From: Spirochaetia bacterium
Lineage (GTDB): Bacteria; Spirochaetota; Spirochaetia; Treponematales; Breznakiellaceae
NCBI GenBank assembly: GCA_025997795.1
Contig: BNVB01000022.1
Span: 1 to 32,299, forward strand
Length of the DNA stretch: 32,299 bases
Reading direction: 5' to 3'
In this document: piece by piece, positions 30,168 through 32,299 of the stretch
Layout: the number at the start of each line of letters is the position of its first letter
How positions within the stretch are numbered: position 1 is the first letter of the stretch
Translations under genes and position numbers: made by a program
The notes under the pieces: model-generated
What the model was told of the DNA's origin: nothing
The model's input: the letters and a program-made list of their open reading frames with translations, nothing else
The model's database searches: none

Positions 30168-32078
30168 ATGGATAAGGACGAAGGTTTTGCTTGGGTGACC
30201 CGGGGTTTCGGGTTATTTTGTTTTATTGCCGGTATGGCACTCCGTTTGGGCGGATCGGCAGGTAGTGCGGCGGATTCAGGGGCTTTGGTCCAGCCGGTAA
30301 TGTTTGCCGCATGGACCGGGCCTGCCCTGTTTATTGCCGCATGGCTCCTTATTGGCGGCGATGTGATACTCCGGGCAATACGGAACATACTCCGGGGCCG
30401 GATCTTTGACGAAAATTTTCTTATGACGGCTGCCACCATCGGCGCTTTTGCCATAGGCGAATATCCCGAAGGGGCGGCGGTGATGCTTTTTTACCAGGTG
30501 GGCGAGGCCTTCCAGGATTTGGCAGTACGGCGGTCCCGGTCTTCCATTACAGCGTTGATGGATCTGCGCCCCGATTATGCCATGTTAAAGCGGGATGGAA
30601 TGCTGGTGCGGGTAAACCCCGAGGAGGTACAGCCCGGCGATTACATCGTGGTCAAACCCGGTGAAAAAATCGCCCTGGACGGGACCGTGGAAGAAGGGGA
30701 AGCCCTCCTGGATACCTCCGCCATGACCGGCGAACCGGTTCCCCGCCGGGCGGGGCCGGGCAGTGAAGTTCTGGCTGGCATGATCAACCAGTCGGGACTT
30801 TTAACCATCCGGGTTATCCGGGAAGCGGGGGAATCGGCGGCGGCAAAGATACTTACCCTGGTAAAGGAAGCGGAAGAAAAAAAAGCGCCGGTAGAAAATT
30901 TTATTACCCGCTTTGCCCGGTACTATACTCCGGCGGTGGTTATTGCCGCCCTTATCCTTGCGGTTCTTCCGCCCTTCCTGATTGTTTTTTTTAACGGCCT
31001 TTCCCCGGCGGGGGAACCGGTGAGCTTTGGCATACTCTTTGCCGAATGGTCCCGCCGGGCCCTGGTATTCCTTGTAGTGTCCTGCCCCTGTGCCCTTGTT
31101 GTTTCCATACCCTTAAGTTTTTTTGCCGGTATCGGCGGCGCTTCCCGGCGGGGTATTTTGGTCAAAGGCGGCAATTATCTGGATGCGCTTAACCGTACCG
31201 GGACAGTGGTGTTCGACAAAACCGGCACCCTAACCAAGGGTCAATTTACCGTTTCCCGGATTAACCCCGCGCCGGGTTTTACCAAAGATGAACTGCTCCG
31301 TCTAGCGGCACTGGCGGAAAGTAATTCCAACCATCCCATCGCCCTTTCCATCCGCAAAGCCGCAGCAGCCATTCCAAAACCTGCGGCATCCATACAAAAA
31401 CCCGCGGCATCCATACAAAAGGCAGCCGAAGAGGTCTCTTCATACAGCGAGATTGCCGGTAAGGGTGTGCGGCTCCAGCAGAAAAACGGACAAACGATAC
31501 TTGCGGGCAGCCGGGCCCTGCTGGCGGACGGCGGCATTCCGGTGATCGATACCGTTTTGTCAGAAACCAGCGCCATAAGCGGTACAACGGTATACATTGC
31601 CAAGGACAGCGAATATGCGGGCTTGCTTGTTATTGCCGATGAACTAAAACCGGACAGCAAAACCGCCGTAGCCGCCCTTACCGCAAGGGGAATTAAAACG
31701 GTGATGCTTTCCGGCGATTCCGCAGAAACCGCCGCCGCCGTAGCCGCTGAAGCGGGAATTGACGAAGTTCACGCGGAACTGCTCCCCTGGGAAAAGGTAG
31801 ATAAACTTGAAGAGTTAAAACAGGGGGCAAAGGCGCTTCGAAACAAAGTAGTTTTTGTGGGTGACGGGATCAACGATGCCCCGGTACTGGCCGCCAGCGA
31901 CATCGGCATTGCCATGGGCGGCCTTGGCTCTGACGCTGCCATTGAATCGGCGGATATTGTGCTTATGACCGATGAACCTTCCCGCTTGATCGAAGCCATG
32001 GCGGCGGCAAAAAAAACAATCAGGAAGGGCGGAAGAACCGCAAGGATAAGGGCGGCAATAACCACCGCCGGAGTATAG
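30168..32078 (+). CDS. cadA: Heavy-metal P1B-type ATPase (CadA/ZntA-like), 3' end not reliable
   Basis: The readable gene gives 636 residues, but only about 613 (to ~32008) look genuine; the last ~23 residues come from a mosaic segment. There is no N-terminal heavy-metal-binding domain. Motifs are MTGEPVP (~186-192), SCPCAL (306-308 CPC), DKTGTLT (D350), NSNHPIA (HP 389-390) and GDGINDAP (~565). The CPC and HP motifs and the neighbouring CadC point to export of Zn2+/Cd2+/Pb2+. Residues ~402-418 come from the 21-bp repeat in reverse orientation. GGAGTTAATT precedes the start. The final two membrane segments are missing. Confidence 0.93.
   Translation: MDKDEGFAWVTRGFGLFCFIAGMALRLGGSAGSAADSGALVQPVMFAAWTGPALFIAAWLLIGGDVILRAIRNILRGRIFDENFLMTAATIGAFAIGEYPEGAAVMLFYQVGEAFQDLAVRRSRSSITALMDLRPDYAMLKRDGMLVRVNPEEVQPGDYIVVKPGEKIALDGTVEEGEALLDTSAMTGEPVPRRAGPGSEVLAGMINQSGLLTIRVIREAGESAAAKILTLVKEAEEKKAPVENFITRFARYYTPAVVIAALILAVLPPFLIVFFNGLSPAGEPVSFGILFAEWSRRALVFLVVSCPCALVVSIPLSFFAGIGGASRRGILVKGGNYLDALNRTGTVVFDKTGTLTKGQFTVSRINPAPGFTKDELLRLAALAESNSNHPIALSIRKAAAAIPKPAASIQKPAASIQKAAEEVSSYSEIAGKGVRLQQKNGQTILAGSRALLADGGIPVIDTVLSETSAISGTTVYIAKDSEYAGLLVIADELKPDSKTAVAALTARGIKTVMLSGDSAETAAAVAAEAGIDEVHAELLPWEKVDKLEELKQGAKALRNKVVFVGDGINDAPVLAASDIGIAMGGLGSDAAIESADIVLMTDEPSRLIEAMAAAKKTIRKGGRTARIRAAITTAGV
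31370..31427 (+). repeat. 21-bp intragenic repeat units in cadA, inverted orientation
   Basis: Units 31370-31390 and 31391-31411 begin CATTCC or CATACA and end GCGGCATC, the reverse complement of the unit in the fapA-like gene, followed by a partial third. They encode I-P-K-P-A-A-S and I-Q-K-P-A-A-S in the loop after the HP motif. Confidence 0.85.
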
Positions 32079-32299
32079 TACCGGGCAAAGCGGGTAATAA
32101 AATTTTCTACCGGCGGTGGTTATTGCCACCCTTATCCTTGCGGTTCTTCCGCCCTTCCTGATTGTTTTTTTTGCCGCCGCCGTAGCCGCTGAAGCGGGAA
32201 TTGACGAAGTTCACGCGGAACTGCTACCCTGGGAAAAGGTAGATAAACTTGAAGAGTTAAAACAGGGGGCAAAGGCGCTTCGAAACAAAGTAGTTTTTG
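32000..32299. other. Chimeric end: inverted and direct copies of cadA pieces
   Basis: 32009-32110 is the exact reverse complement of 30891-30992. 32111-32172 repeats 30931-30992 with one change, and 32173-32299 repeats 31731-31857 with one change. As a result 32000-32071 and 32110-32181 form a hairpin with 72-bp arms. The joints share only short homology (poly-A/T, CGGCG, GCCGCC). It reads as an amplification or assembly artefact at a contig end; no extra gene is supported. Confidence 0.85.

Noticed and set aside
32079..32299. A second cadA-like fragment as a separate gene
   Set aside because: It is copied from cadA pieces joined at short homologies and lies at the sequence end.

Overview
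The window reads as one piece of a spirochaete chromosome, most likely a Treponema-type organism (inference). Supporting signs are two lipoproteins with short, permissive lipoboxes (one with the DUF1566 fold that is expanded in treponemes), a CheX-type chemotaxis phosphatase, small secreted proteins with no wide family, and moderately GC-rich housekeeping genes interrupted by an AT-richer accessory island. There is no rRNA, prophage or CRISPR array. One tRNA is present.

Layout. 1-3812 (+): a tightly overlapped operon with an Mrr-like fragment, a metallophosphoesterase, a ParB-like protein, pyridoxal kinase and an M28-type peptidase. 3813-6760: an accessory island with a hicA-like remnant, a 632-bp element bounded by 16-bp inverted repeats that carries a GxxExxY gene, a DUF1566 lipoprotein, a gene-less relative of the element, direct repeats, a GA microsatellite and a MazEF toxin-antitoxin pair. 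6762-8958 (-): flavin-reductase-like protein and glucose-6-phosphate isomerase. 9114-9794 (+): Phd antitoxin and PIN toxin. 9800-17789: ArgR, FapA-like protein, MutS2, RsgA, a zinc-ribbon protein, a pentapeptide-repeat protein, an MBL-fold protein and a nucleotidyltransferase-like protein. 17822-21751: an unknown protein, a lipoprotein behind a 16-C tract, a large palindrome beside an Rpn-family nuclease, DUF167 and DUF2147 proteins. 21837-29652: NADP isocitrate dehydrogenase, ZIP transporter, a small secreted protein, an RNB-domain ribonuclease directly behind tRNA-Val, enolase, RadA and CheX. 29793-end (+): a CadC-like metal sensor and a CadA/ZntA-type P-type ATPase. After about 32008 the sequence is a mosaic of inverted and direct copies of pieces of that same ATPase gene, which looks like a contig-end artefact.

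The most notable observation is a family of 21-bp repeat units lying in frame inside at least four unrelated genes (fapA-like, mutS2, an unknown gene and cadA), in both orientations relative to the gene. They encode G-M-D-A-A-G-V/F in one orientation and I-P/Q-K-P-A-A-S in the other, so the unit spreads or is retained as DNA and not as a protein domain. A second family of small hairpins with a TTTA loop occurs between genes and once in frame inside the RNase gene. Other points worth attention are the tRNA-Val/RNase arrangement with an 8-nt spacer, several strong promoters placed so that the mRNA would begin at or within a few bases of the start codon, and the GxxExxY gene riding a TIR-bounded element.

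All calls come from reading the sequence; no database search was run.
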